From contig JAAWEL010000039.1 in the NCBI GenBank assembly GCA_022794255.1, positions 1 to 60,776 of the forward strand: a stretch of 60,776 nucleotides of DNA. Direction: 5' to 3'. Below are positions 32,653 through 41,462 of this stretch, one piece after another (the first letter of the stretch is position 1; each line of letters opens with the position of its first letter). Source of the DNA: Lachnospiraceae bacterium (GTDB lineage Bacteria > Bacillota > Clostridia > Lachnospirales > Lachnospiraceae). The notes below the pieces were generated by a model. It searched no databases and was not told where the DNA came from. It saw nothing but the letters and a program-made list of their open reading frames with translations. A program made the translations under genes and the position numbers.

Positions 32653-34356
32653 GTGAATATACGAGAAATCGATGCCTCGCTGATGAGGCAGGCGTTCTTA
32701 GCAGGCGCTCAGGGATTGGAAGAGAAGAAGGAGTGGATTAACGAACTGAATGTATTCCCTGTTCCGGATGGAGATACAGGAACAAATATGACCATGACAA
32801 TCATGGCGGCAGCCAGAGAAGTGGCAGCCATCGAAGAGCCCACCATGGAGAACCTTTCCAAAGCTATCTCTTCTGGCTCTTTGCGGGGAGCCAGGGGAAA
32901 TTCCGGCGTGATCTTATCCCAGCTTTTCAGGGGGTTTACCAAGGAGATAAAGACGCAGAAAGCGATTGATGTGGCAATTCTTTCCAGAGCATTTGTCCGG
33001 GCTACAGAGACTGCCTACAAGGCGGTAATGAAGCCCAAGGAGGGGACGATCCTGACTGTGGCAAAAGGTATGTCTGACAAGGCTGTGGAGATGGCAGCTC
33101 AGACAGAGGATGTGGTGGAGTTTGCCAGAAAGGTGATCGAGCATGGAGACCTGGTTTTAAGCCAGACTCCAGAGATGCTTCCGGTTCTTAAACAGGCAGG
33201 TGTGGTAGATTCCGGTGGTCAGGGCCTGATGCAGGTGATGAAAGGGGCTTTCGAGGGCCTTCTTGGAAAGAAATTAGACTGGTCTGAATCCTCTGATGAG
33301 AATCACACAGGGGAAGGCTCTGGCTTTGATGTCGGGAAGAATGGCGGGATTGATGTCTCTGATCTGGATACATCAGATATCCGGTATGGCTATTGTACGG
33401 AGTTCATCATTTATCTAGAGAAGAAATATGATGATAAGACAGAGAAGGAATTTAAAACATATTTGGAATCCATAGGGGATTCTCTGGTAGTGGTTTCCGA
33501 TGAGGATGTGGTAAAAGTCCACGTGCACACCAATGATCCGGGTCTGGCCATTCAACGTGCTTTGACCTACGGTTCCCTCTCCCGAATGAAGATTGACAAT
33601 ATGCGGGAAGAGCACCAGGAACGGTTGATTCAAAATTCGGAGAAGCTGTTAAATCCTTTCATTGATGGGGAGAATACAGAGCCTCAGGAGCAAAGAAAGC
33701 CCTGTGGTTTTATTGCTGTGTCCATTGGGGAGGGTATGGGAGAGATTTTTAAGGGAATCGGTGCAGACTATCTGATCGAAGGTGGTCAGACCATGAATCC
33801 CAGCACAGAGGATATGTTGAATGCTATTGATAAAGTGAATGCGGACAGGATTTTTATTCTGCCAAATAACAAAAATATCATTCTGGCGGCAGAGCAGGCA
33901 AAGTATTTGGTGGAAGATAAGGAGATTATTGTGGTGCCTTCCAAGACAGTTCCTCAGGGGATTACAGCGCTGATCAATTTCATACCCGAGATGTCTGTGG
34001 AAGAAAATTTAAAGACTATGACAGAGGAAATGGACCGGATTAAGACTGGTCAGGTGACTTATGCAGTGCGGGACACCCAGATTGACGGTATGGAGATCCA
34101 TAAGGGAGACATTATGGGGATTGGAGATCAGGGAATGCTGGCTGTGGGGACCAGTATTGAGCGGACAGCTGTGGATATGTTAAAAGCCATGGTCGATGAG
34201 GAAGCTGAGTTGATCAGCATTTATTACGGAGCGGATGTAAAGGCAGAGGAAGCAGAGCGTGTGCTGGCCAGGGTTCAGGAGATTTGTCCTGACTGTGAGG
34301 TGGAGCTGCATGACGGTGGTCAGCCTATTTACTATTATCTCATTTCAGTGGAGTGA
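32653..34356 (+). CDS. fakA: DAK2-domain fatty acid kinase FakA-like (YloV)
   Basis: Cytosolic kinase of 567 aa that phosphorylates exogenous fatty acids held by FakB proteins, feeding phospholipid synthesis. The N-terminal DhaL-like domain has NELNVFPVPDGDTGTNMTMT with the metal-binding Asp cluster and GARGNSGVILSQLFRGF. A middle domain has the HVHTNDPG motif. The C-terminal DegV-like part has IFILPNNKNIILAAEQA. The start is GTG at 32653, with AAGGAGG ten bases upstream. No fakB is adjacent. Confidence 0.9.
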   Translation: MNIREIDASLMRQAFLAGAQGLEEKKEWINELNVFPVPDGDTGTNMTMTIMAAAREVAAIEEPTMENLSKAISSGSLRGARGNSGVILSQLFRGFTKEIKTQKAIDVAILSRAFVRATETAYKAVMKPKEGTILTVAKGMSDKAVEMAAQTEDVVEFARKVIEHGDLVLSQTPEMLPVLKQAGVVDSGGQGLMQVMKGAFEGLLGKKLDWSESSDENHTGEGSGFDVGKNGGIDVSDLDTSDIRYGYCTEFIIYLEKKYDDKTEKEFKTYLESIGDSLVVVSDEDVVKVHVHTNDPGLAIQRALTYGSLSRMKIDNMREEHQERLIQNSEKLLNPFIDGENTEPQEQRKPCGFIAVSIGEGMGEIFKGIGADYLIEGGQTMNPSTEDMLNAIDKVNADRIFILPNNKNIILAAEQAKYLVEDKEIIVVPSKTVPQGITALINFIPEMSVEENLKTMTEEMDRIKTGQVTYAVRDTQIDGMEIHKGDIMGIGDQGMLAVGTSIERTAVDMLKAMVDEEAELISIYYGADVKAEEAERVLARVQEICPDCEVELHDGGQPIYYYLISVE

Positions 34357-34405
34357 CATTGACTTTAAAGATCTATCAAGTGAATGGGTAAAATTATAAC
34401 AAGTA

Positions 34406-34445
34406 AAAAGTTGCACCGGCCATCTGCGCCGGTGCAACTTTCAAT
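34406..34445 (+). terminator. Hairpin between fakA and recG
   Basis: Perfect stem AAAGTTGCACCGGC with GCCGGTGCAACTTT and a short loop. The T-run is only TTTC, so it may be a partial terminator or a processing site before recG. Confidence 0.65.
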
Positions 34446-34459
34446 ATAAGGAGAATCAC

Positions 34460-36523
34460 ATGAATCAGGAACCAGTGACAGATTTAAAAGGGATCGGTGA
34501 AAAGACAGGGGCATTGTTTAAAAAGCTGGGGGTGGAGACCGTGGAGGATCTTCTTCATAATTATCCCAGGGCATATGACTCCTATGAGCCAGCAATTCCT
34601 ATTGGGAAGGCAGAAGAGGGAACCGTGTGTACAATTTGCGGACAACTTTTAAAGACTGCAACTGTGCGCCGGTTTGACCATATGCAGATCGTGGTAACGG
34701 TTGTAAAGGACCTGACTGGAAGCATCCAGCTTACCTGGTTTAACATGCCTTATTTAAAAGCAACTCTTCAGATGGGGAGGATATTGTTTTTCCGAGGGAG
34801 AGTGGTGAAGAAGGGCGGTCGGCTGACTATGGAGCAGCCGGAGATATTTACGCAGGAAGCCTATGAAAAAGTGGCCTCTTCCATGCAGCCGGTTTACGGT
34901 CAGACAAGGGGATTGGGCAATAAAGCGATTATGAAGGCAGTGGTTCAGGCTCTGGCTCAGCGAAAATTGGAAAAGGAGTATTTGCCTCAGGGACTTCGCA
35001 GAAAATATCAGCTGGCAGAATACAACTATGCCATTGAACATATCCATTTTCCCATGAATCAGGAGGAGCTTTTTGCTGCTCGGAAAAGACTGGTTTTTGA
35101 TGAGTTTTTGTTTTTTCTTCTGGCGGTAGGGCGTTTGAAGGAAAAGAGGCAGGATGTGAAAAGCCATTATCAGATGGAGTCAGTACGGGAAGTGGAAGCA
35201 TTGTGCCAAAGGCTGCCCTATAAACTGACTTCTGCTCAGGAGAAGGTTCTTAAGGAGATTCAAAAGGATCTGGGAAGCGGTTTGGTGATGAATCGTCTGA
35301 TTCAAGGAGATGTTGGGTCCGGGAAGACCATTATTGCCTTTCTTGCTTTGCTGGAAGCGGCATATCATGGATACCAGGGTGTACTTATGGCGCCTACAGA
35401 GGTGCTTGCAAGACAGCATTTTGAGGCAATTCAGGAACTGTTTGAAACTTATGGAATCCAAAAAAAGGCGGAGCTTGTTACCGGCTCCATGACCGCTAAG
35501 GAGAAAAGGCTGGCCTATGAAAGGATTTCCGGTCATGAAACAGATATTGTGGTGGGAACCCATGCACTCATTCAGGAAAAGGTGGTTTATAATCAGTTGG
35601 CACTGGTGATTACGGATGAACAGCACCGGTTCGGAGTAGGGCAGAGGGAAGCTTTAGGAAGAAAGGGAGAGGAGCAGCGCCATCCCCATGTTCTTGTGAT
35701 GAGCGCCACACCTATTCCACGTACATTGGCGATTATCCTGTATGGCGATCTGGATATTTCCATCATCGATGAGATGCCCGCCAACCGGCTTCCTATCAAA
35801 AATTGTGTGGTTGATACTGGCTACCGGGAGCGGGCATATCAGTTTATAGAGCGGGAAGTGACAGCAGGGCGGCAGGCATATGTGATTTGTCCCATGGTGG
35901 AGGAAAGCGAAAAGATAGAGGCAGAGAACGTGCTGGATTATACAAAGCTGTTGAAAAGAAAGCTTTCTGAAAAAATAGTAGTGGAGTATCTTCATGGCAA
36001 GATGAAAGGAAAAGAGAAAAACAAGATCATGGAGCGCTTTGCGACAGGAGAAATCCAGGTGCTGGTTTCAACTACAGTGGTAGAGGTGGGGGTCAATGTT
36101 CCCAATGCCACAGTAATGATGATTGAGAACGCGGAGCGATTTGGACTGGCTCAGCTTCACCAGCTTCGGGGGAGGGTTGGCCGGGGAAGCTCTCAGTCTT
36201 ACTGCATTATGGTGGATGCCTCAGGGGAGGAGGATACAAGAAAGCGGTTGGATATTTTAAACCAGTCCAATGACGGATTCTACATTGCCTCAGAGGATTT
36301 AAAGCTTCGGGGTCCGGGGGATATTTTCGGACTGCGCCAGAGTGGGGAGATGGAATTTAAGCTGGCAGATATATTTACGGATGCCAATCTTTTAAAGACG
36401 GTTTCAGAGGAGGTAAAAGAGTTGATTAAGAAAGATCCGGGACTTGAAAGAGAGGAAAATCAGGGGCTTCGGCAGCGATTGGAGGCATATCTGGGAAAAA
36501 GCTATGAAAAGCTGAATCTATAG
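34460..36523 (+). CDS. recG: ATP-dependent DNA helicase RecG
   Basis: Branch-migration helicase that regresses stalled replication forks; 687 aa, family length. An N-terminal wedge/OB domain (DLKGIGEKTGALFKKLGVETVEDLLHNYPR, then VKDLTGSIQLTWFN) precedes helicase motifs: Walker A GDVGSGKTIIAF near residue 283, motif II as DEQHRFG, SATPIPRTLAI, and the second domain with VSTTVVEVGVNVPNATVM and QLRGRVGRG. The RecG-specific TRG region EDLKLRGPGDIFGLRQSG is present. The yloU-fakA-recG order is common in Bacillota. Confidence 0.96.
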   Translation: MNQEPVTDLKGIGEKTGALFKKLGVETVEDLLHNYPRAYDSYEPAIPIGKAEEGTVCTICGQLLKTATVRRFDHMQIVVTVVKDLTGSIQLTWFNMPYLKATLQMGRILFFRGRVVKKGGRLTMEQPEIFTQEAYEKVASSMQPVYGQTRGLGNKAIMKAVVQALAQRKLEKEYLPQGLRRKYQLAEYNYAIEHIHFPMNQEELFAARKRLVFDEFLFFLLAVGRLKEKRQDVKSHYQMESVREVEALCQRLPYKLTSAQEKVLKEIQKDLGSGLVMNRLIQGDVGSGKTIIAFLALLEAAYHGYQGVLMAPTEVLARQHFEAIQELFETYGIQKKAELVTGSMTAKEKRLAYERISGHETDIVVGTHALIQEKVVYNQLALVITDEQHRFGVGQREALGRKGEEQRHPHVLVMSATPIPRTLAIILYGDLDISIIDEMPANRLPIKNCVVDTGYRERAYQFIEREVTAGRQAYVICPMVEESEKIEAENVLDYTKLLKRKLSEKIVVEYLHGKMKGKEKNKIMERFATGEIQVLVSTTVVEVGVNVPNATVMMIENAERFGLAQLHQLRGRVGRGSSQSYCIMVDASGEEDTRKRLDILNQSNDGFYIASEDLKLRGPGDIFGLRQSGEMEFKLADIFTDANLLKTVSEEVKELIKKDPGLEREENQGLRQRLEAYLGKSYEKLNL

Positions 36524-36543
36524 AGAATAAAATTTATTAAAAT

Positions 36544-36606
36544 TGTCCATCTGTTTTAAAATGTGGACATATGTCATTGAAGAATCAATGTGAAATTATG
36601 TATGAT
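36544..36606 (+). promoter_or_regulatory. Promoter and upstream inverted repeat of the Crp-family regulator gene
   Basis: TTGAAG (36577-36582), an 18-base spacer, TATGAT (36601-36606). Just upstream, TGTCCA (36544-36549) and TGGACA (36564-36569) form an inverted repeat that could be an operator. Confidence 0.55.
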
Positions 36607-36650
36607 TTAGATGGTTTCACTGGTCAGATTGGAAGGGATGGGGGAGAGGG

Positions 36651-37391
36651 ATGAAAAAGCGAACTGATGAAGTATTGAATTTAATTGCATCTCTGGACGC
36701 AGAGGCTCAATCCTATCTGAATGCGTATCTGGAAAATGCACCAATCAGTATTTTGGAACAATTTGATATTGTGGGAATGGAGGAAGAGACAACATTTATC
36801 TACGAAGGAGAGAGCATCCAGAAGATTTTTATACTGGTGGAAGGAAGGGTAAAAGCTACAGATCAGTACCTGGACGGAGTAAGTTACGAGTACATGTGGT
36901 TTAAGCCAGTGAAAGCCTTCGGGGTTATGGAGCTTTTGCTGGAGATTGACCATTACAAATCCACACTTACCACAGCAGTGAACAGCCGCTTTTTGGTAAT
37001 ATCCAAGGATGCCTTTGAAAAATGGCTCAGCCATGATGAGAAGATGCTTCGCATGGAGGTGCGGATCATGGGAAATTACTTGCTGACCCAGGCAAAGATG
37101 GCGCGGGCTTTCTTGTTTTTGGAGGGGAAGCAGCGGGTTATGGTATTTATTGTGGCCGCTTTGGAGCTGAGCAGCCAGGCGGGCATGATACGCTTAAGCC
37201 GTCAGAGTATTGCAGACAATACAGGTCTTTCCATCCGAACTGTAAACCGGGCCATAAAAGAGCTGATGAAAGAAGGTTATATCACTTGCCAGGGAATGCG
37301 TATTCTGGCAGATGAAAAGCAGCAGCAGAGGATGAGGCAGGATACCATGGAGTGCTGGAGGGAGTTAGGGTCCTGGAGCAGGCTGTTATAA
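36651..37391 (+). CDS. Crp/Fnr-family transcriptional regulator
   Basis: Regulator of 246 aa. An N-terminal cyclic-nucleotide-binding-like beta-barrel (TTFIYEGESIQKIFILVEGRVKATDQYLDG, EYMWFKPVKAFGVMELL) and a long dimer helix lead to a C-terminal winged helix, IRLSRQSIADNTGLSIRTVNRAIKELMKEGYI. The cAMP-contact Arg-Ser pattern of true CRP is absent and there is no Cys cluster for an FeS centre, so the effector is unknown. It is encoded directly before a nucleoside import operon, and a palindrome covers its stop codon and the upstream part of that operon's promoter region, so it probably controls those genes. Confidence 0.87.
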   Translation: MKKRTDEVLNLIASLDAEAQSYLNAYLENAPISILEQFDIVGMEEETTFIYEGESIQKIFILVEGRVKATDQYLDGVSYEYMWFKPVKAFGVMELLLEIDHYKSTLTTAVNSRFLVISKDAFEKWLSHDEKMLRMEVRIMGNYLLTQAKMARAFLFLEGKQRVMVFIVAALELSSQAGMIRLSRQSIADNTGLSIRTVNRAIKELMKEGYITCQGMRILADEKQQQRMRQDTMECWRELGSWSRLL

Positions 37392-37438
37392 CAGCAGGAG
37401 GACATCTGTCATCCCTTTCCCACAAAAAGAATTATGAT
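37382..37438 (+). promoter_or_regulatory. Palindrome and activator-dependent promoter of the nucleoside operon
   Basis: GCTGTTATAACAGC (37382-37395) is a perfect 14-bp palindrome. A -10 candidate TATGAT lies at 37433-37438, with no recognisable -35 at 17-18 bases. The palindrome centre is about 57 bases before the expected start, close to the class I position used by Crp-type activators. Confidence 0.5.
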
Positions 37439-37469
37439 TTCACAAAACAAAAGAATGAGGAGGTTTCAC

Positions 37470-38639
37470 ATGAAAAGGATTTTGGCATTAGGTATGGCAA
37501 TGGCACTTACAGTTTCATCTCTGGCAGGTTGCGGCGGCAGCAAGCCTGCAGAGACCACCAAGACAGAAGAGACAAAGGCAGCTGAGCCGGCAAAAGAAGA
37601 GGATACAAAAGCCGCTGGTGAGGAAGCACAGACAGAGGAGAGCGCCAAGGAAGGCGGCAGCATTGTATTTATTGCAACTCAGCTGGGGGATATGTCCTTT
37701 AATGACAACGGATGGGCAGGAGTCCAGGAGATCGGAAGCAAATATGGATATGAGGTCAGTGTCATTGAAACCGGCATGGATTCCTCCAAGTATGAAAATA
37801 TGTTTTTGGATATCTGCGACAGTGACGCGGATTACATTATCGCTCAGTCCGGAAATGGATGGGGAGATATTGTGTTTAAATATGCATCCGAGTATCCGGA
37901 GAAGAAATTTGTGGTATTTGACGCCAGCACTACAGCAGAGGTGACCTCGGACAATGTGGTATGTGTGGCATACCGGGCCAATGAGGGTTCTTATTTGGTG
38001 GGGTATGTGTGTGCGGCTATGTCGGAGTCTGGAATGATTGCCGCAGGGGCCAACCGGGACAACCCTGCCATTAATGATTTCTTTACTGGATTTATCAATG
38101 GGGCTCTGGCCTGCAAGGAGGATATCAAGGTATCTCTGGCTTACAACTCCACTCCTGGTGATGCTGCCGCCATGGGAGAAATTGCCACAGCTCTTTACAA
38201 TTCTGGTGTGGATGTGATGTTTAGCGTGGCAGGTGCAGCAGGACTGGGTATTTTCCAGGCAGCTATTGAAGGGGATAAGCTGGCAGTGGGCGTGGACTCT
38301 GATCAGTATCTCACCTATTCCAATTCTGAGTCCCCAGAGCTGGCACAGGTAATCATGACTTCAATGATGAAGAACATCGGTGATTCTCTGATTGTGATTT
38401 TTGATGAAATTGATGCAGGAACAATCCAGTGGGGAACCCTTCAGATTCTTGGTATTGCTGAAGGCGGTGTAGGTTTGGCAGACAACGAGAATTATCAGAA
38501 GCTTGTACCGGAGGATGTGCGCAAGCAGGTCAGTGAATATGAGGGTAAGGTGAAAAAAGGTGAGATTCAGGTGCCTTCTTACTATGATTTCGGTGATGAC
38601 TCTGAGTTCCGTGAGCTGGTAAACAGCGTAGAGCCATAA
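37470..38639 (+). CDS. BMP-family nucleoside-binding lipoprotein
   Basis: Substrate receptor of a nucleoside ABC importer, 389 aa. The lipoprotein signal MKRILALGMAMALTVSSLAGC has Cys21, followed by a Glu/Lys/Thr-rich tether. The PnrA/BMP domain begins GSIVFIATQLGDMSFNDNGWAGVQE and includes YIIAQSGNGWGDIVFKYASEYPEKKFVVFDAS and the ligand-site segment VAYRANEGSYLVGYVCAAM. Such proteins bind purine or pyrimidine nucleosides. I start at the ATG at 37470 after GAGGAGG. A 178-base gap with a stem-loop separates it from the ATPase gene. Confidence 0.9.
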   Translation: MKRILALGMAMALTVSSLAGCGGSKPAETTKTEETKAAEPAKEEDTKAAGEEAQTEESAKEGGSIVFIATQLGDMSFNDNGWAGVQEIGSKYGYEVSVIETGMDSSKYENMFLDICDSDADYIIAQSGNGWGDIVFKYASEYPEKKFVVFDASTTAEVTSDNVVCVAYRANEGSYLVGYVCAAMSESGMIAAGANRDNPAINDFFTGFINGALACKEDIKVSLAYNSTPGDAAAMGEIATALYNSGVDVMFSVAGAAGLGIFQAAIEGDKLAVGVDSDQYLTYSNSESPELAQVIMTSMMKNIGDSLIVIFDEIDAGTIQWGTLQILGIAEGGVGLADNENYQKLVPEDVRKQVSEYEGKVKKGEIQVPSYYDFGDDSEFRELVNSVEP

Positions 38640-38713
38640 AAAGCCGGGAAGAAGCAATGAAAAAGCAAGATAGCTGAACACCAGAGTAAGAAGCTATACT
38701 TCGATGAATTCTG

Positions 38714-38756
38714 ATACCGTCCGGGCTCTGGTTCGGGCGGTATTGTGATTTTTTAC
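38714..38756 (+). terminator. Stem-loop with T-run between binding-protein and ATPase genes
   Basis: ATACCGTCCG (38714-38723) pairs with CGGGCGGTAT (38734-38743), then TGTGATTTTTT. It probably acts as a partial terminator, lowering expression of the downstream transporter genes relative to the receptor. Confidence 0.65.
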
Positions 38757-38817
38757 AGAAAATTTCCGGCAAGGTTTTGGATGAATCCGGCCGGACCAGG
38801 AAGGAGGGTGAAAGACA

Positions 38818-40368
38818 ATGGGCGAGATACTGCGAATGCAGAATATCAGCAAAATATACGGAAATGGATTTGTTGCCAACAAGGATATTACCTTTTCTGT
38901 TAATGAAAAGGAGATTCTTGCCCTGGTAGGAGAAAATGGTGCGGGAAAAACCACCTTGATGAAGATCCTGTTTGGTATGGAGCAGCCCCAGAGCGGTCAG
39001 ATTATTCTTGAGGGGAAAGAGGTGAAATTTCAGAATCCCATCGAGGCGATAGCTGCCGGAATCGGGATGGTGCATCAGCACTTTATGCAGGCGTTATCAC
39101 TTACTGTGGCAGAGAATGTGGTGCTGGGGATTGAACCTACCAAGGGCCTGTGCTTTGATATGGAAAAGGCGGTCCGTATGACCCAGGAGGTATCGGATCG
39201 GTATGATCTGCGGGTGGATGCCCGAGCGAGAATCTGTGATCTAAGCATAGGACAGAGACAAAAGGTGGAGATTATTAAGGCATTGGTTCGGGAGGCCAAG
39301 ATCCTGGTGTTGGATGAACCCACAGCAGTGCTTACCCCCCAGGAGACGGAAGAGCTGTTTGAGCAGATCAAGATTTTAAGAGAAAATGGTCATTCTATCA
39401 TTTTTATTTCCCACAAGCTAGATGAGGTCATGCGACTCTGTGACCGGGTCACGGTGCTGCGCCGGGGACGTATCATTGGCTCAGAAAAGACGGAAAACTT
39501 AAATGAGAGAAAGATCTCCCGCATGATGGTGGGCCGGGATGTGGTCACTGCCATTGACAAGGAACCAGCGAAGTCCCGGGAGATAATTCTGGAATGCCGG
39601 GATGTGGTGTGTTTAAACGAGAACGGAAGAAAGGCAGTAAACCGGATCTCCTTTAACATCCATGGAGGAGAGATTCTGGGGATTGCCGGGGTGGAGGGCA
39701 ATGGCCAGAATGAGCTTGCCCTTGCTATTACTGGTATGGGTAATTATGAATGTGGCAGCATCCGTGTCAATGGCCAGGAGATCAAGGGTCATGACATAAG
39801 ACAGATTCGGGCACTGGGAGTGGCCCATATATCGGAGGATCGGATGCGTATGGGCAGTGCAGGAGATCTGTCTGTGCAGGAGAACTTAATCAGTGACCGG
39901 ATGTTTAGAAAGGAGTTTCGCCGGGGGCCCTTTATTGACAGGAAAAAGGTTAATGATTTTGCGGACGCCTGTATTCAGGAGTACGAGATTGCCTGTGATC
40001 ATCGGGATGAACCGATCCGCATGCTGTCCGGGGGAAATATGCAGAAGGTGATTGTGGCCAGGGAATTTACCTCAGGAGCCAATCTGATTGTGGCAAACCA
40101 GCCTACAAGAGGGGTGGATATTGGCACCTGTGATATGATTCGCAGAAAGCTGATTGATAAGACCCGGAAGGACGGAATCGGCGCTTTGCTGATCAGTGCG
40201 GATTTGAATGAGGTGTTGGAAGTGTCTGACCGGCTCTTAGTGTTTTATAAGGGAAAAATTGCTGCATATTTTGAGAATGTGAAGGAAGTTACGGAGGAAG
40301 AGCTGGGAGAGTATATGCTGGGGCTTAAAACCATGAGCCAGGAGCAGATCAGGGAGGCGGCAGGATGA
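38818..40368 (+). CDS. Nucleoside ABC transporter twin-domain ATPase
   Basis: ATPase of 516 aa with two fused nucleotide-binding domains, as in the sugar/nucleoside importers (YufO/RbsA type). The first domain has GENGAGKTTLMKILFG, LSIGQRQKVEIIKAL and ILVLDEPTAVLTPQE. The second is degenerate, with GVEGNGQNELALAI in place of a full Walker A, then LSGGNMQKVIVAREF and LIVANQPTRGVDIGT; this asymmetry is normal for the family. The start has AAGGAGGG upstream. It overlaps the following permease gene by four bases. Confidence 0.93.
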   Translation: MGEILRMQNISKIYGNGFVANKDITFSVNEKEILALVGENGAGKTTLMKILFGMEQPQSGQIILEGKEVKFQNPIEAIAAGIGMVHQHFMQALSLTVAENVVLGIEPTKGLCFDMEKAVRMTQEVSDRYDLRVDARARICDLSIGQRQKVEIIKALVREAKILVLDEPTAVLTPQETEELFEQIKILRENGHSIIFISHKLDEVMRLCDRVTVLRRGRIIGSEKTENLNERKISRMMVGRDVVTAIDKEPAKSREIILECRDVVCLNENGRKAVNRISFNIHGGEILGIAGVEGNGQNELALAITGMGNYECGSIRVNGQEIKGHDIRQIRALGVAHISEDRMRMGSAGDLSVQENLISDRMFRKEFRRGPFIDRKKVNDFADACIQEYEIACDHRDEPIRMLSGGNMQKVIVAREFTSGANLIVANQPTRGVDIGTCDMIRRKLIDKTRKDGIGALLISADLNEVLEVSDRLLVFYKGKIAAYFENVKEVTEEELGEYMLGLKTMSQEQIREAAG

Positions 40369-41462
40369 AAAAGACGAGAAGAATTGAGACAATGTTTGAG
40401 ATACTGCGCATTGTGGTGGCTATGGGAATTGCCTATATCCTTGCCATGCTTGTCCTGTTTCTGATTTCTGAGGAGCCCTTGGAGGCAATCCGCAATTTTG
40501 CTTTGGGCCCTTTGTCTACCAAGCGAAGATTTTCCAGTATGCTGGAGCTTATGATTCCCTTTATGTTTACAGGCACCTGTATGTGTATGATGTATTCAGC
40601 AAACCGGTTTAACCTGGTAGGGGAAGGCGTTTTTCTTTTTTCTGGATGTATCATTACTTTTATGGCATTTGTGCTAGAGCCCATGGGCCTTTCATCGGTT
40701 GTGTTCCCTATGGTATTGATTGCTATCGGTGCTTTGACAGGAGGAATCATTGCTGCTGTTCCGGCTGTAGCAAGGGAAAAGCTGGAGGTCAATGAGGTGG
40801 TGGTTTCCATAATGATGAACTATGCCCTTTTGTATTTAAGCAACTATGTTCTTCGGAATTTTATGCTGGATACATCCATCACCTACAGTGCTTCCTTTGC
40901 CCTTCCAGAGGCCAGCAGACTGGCAGGGATTTGGCATGGGACGCGGCTTCACATGGGCATTTTTGTGGCGATTGGTGCTGTGCTTCTTTCCTGGCTTTTT
41001 TTGTATCATACACCCACAGGCTTAAGCATCCGTATCTGCGGCCTCAATGCAGAGTTTTCCCAATATTCCGGGATTCATGTGGTGGCAAGCTGTATGATCG
41101 CACAGATTTTAGGAGGGGCATTGGCAGGCATGGGAGGCGCTGTGCAGATTTTAGGGCTGTATGACCGGTTCCAGTGGGATAGTCTGACCCAGTATGGTTT
41201 TGATGGGCTTTTGGTGTCTGTGCTTGCAAAGAGGAACCCAATACTTGTGCCGGTTGCGGCGTTTTTGCTGGCTTATTTGCGAATCGGGGCAGATATTGTT
41301 AATTACAGCACAGATGTGCCAGCTGAGTTTGTGTCAGTTTTGCAGGCTATCATCATTCTCCTTGTGGCTGCCCAGGAATTTTTGGGAAGGTACAAGAGTA
41401 AAGCTATATTTAATGCTGCCAGAAAATCTATGGACGGGACGCCGGCAAAGGAGGCGAATTAA
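40365..41462 (+). CDS. Nucleoside ABC transporter permease 1 (YufP type)
   Basis: Membrane subunit of 365 aa with about ten hydrophobic segments, of the branched-chain/ribose permease family. Diagnostic stretches are FMFTGTCMCMMYSANRFNLVGEGVFLFSGC, EVVVSIMMNYALLYLSNYVLR and the C-terminal GFDGLLVSVLAKRNPILVPVAAFLLAYLRIG. It pairs with the next gene product to make the channel. The following start codon comes directly after its stop. Confidence 0.92.
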   Translation: MKKTRRIETMFEILRIVVAMGIAYILAMLVLFLISEEPLEAIRNFALGPLSTKRRFSSMLELMIPFMFTGTCMCMMYSANRFNLVGEGVFLFSGCIITFMAFVLEPMGLSSVVFPMVLIAIGALTGGIIAAVPAVAREKLEVNEVVVSIMMNYALLYLSNYVLRNFMLDTSITYSASFALPEASRLAGIWHGTRLHMGIFVAIGAVLLSWLFLYHTPTGLSIRICGLNAEFSQYSGIHVVASCMIAQILGGALAGMGGAVQILGLYDRFQWDSLTQYGFDGLLVSVLAKRNPILVPVAAFLLAYLRIGADIVNYSTDVPAEFVSVLQAIIILLVAAQEFLGRYKSKAIFNAARKSMDGTPAKEAN

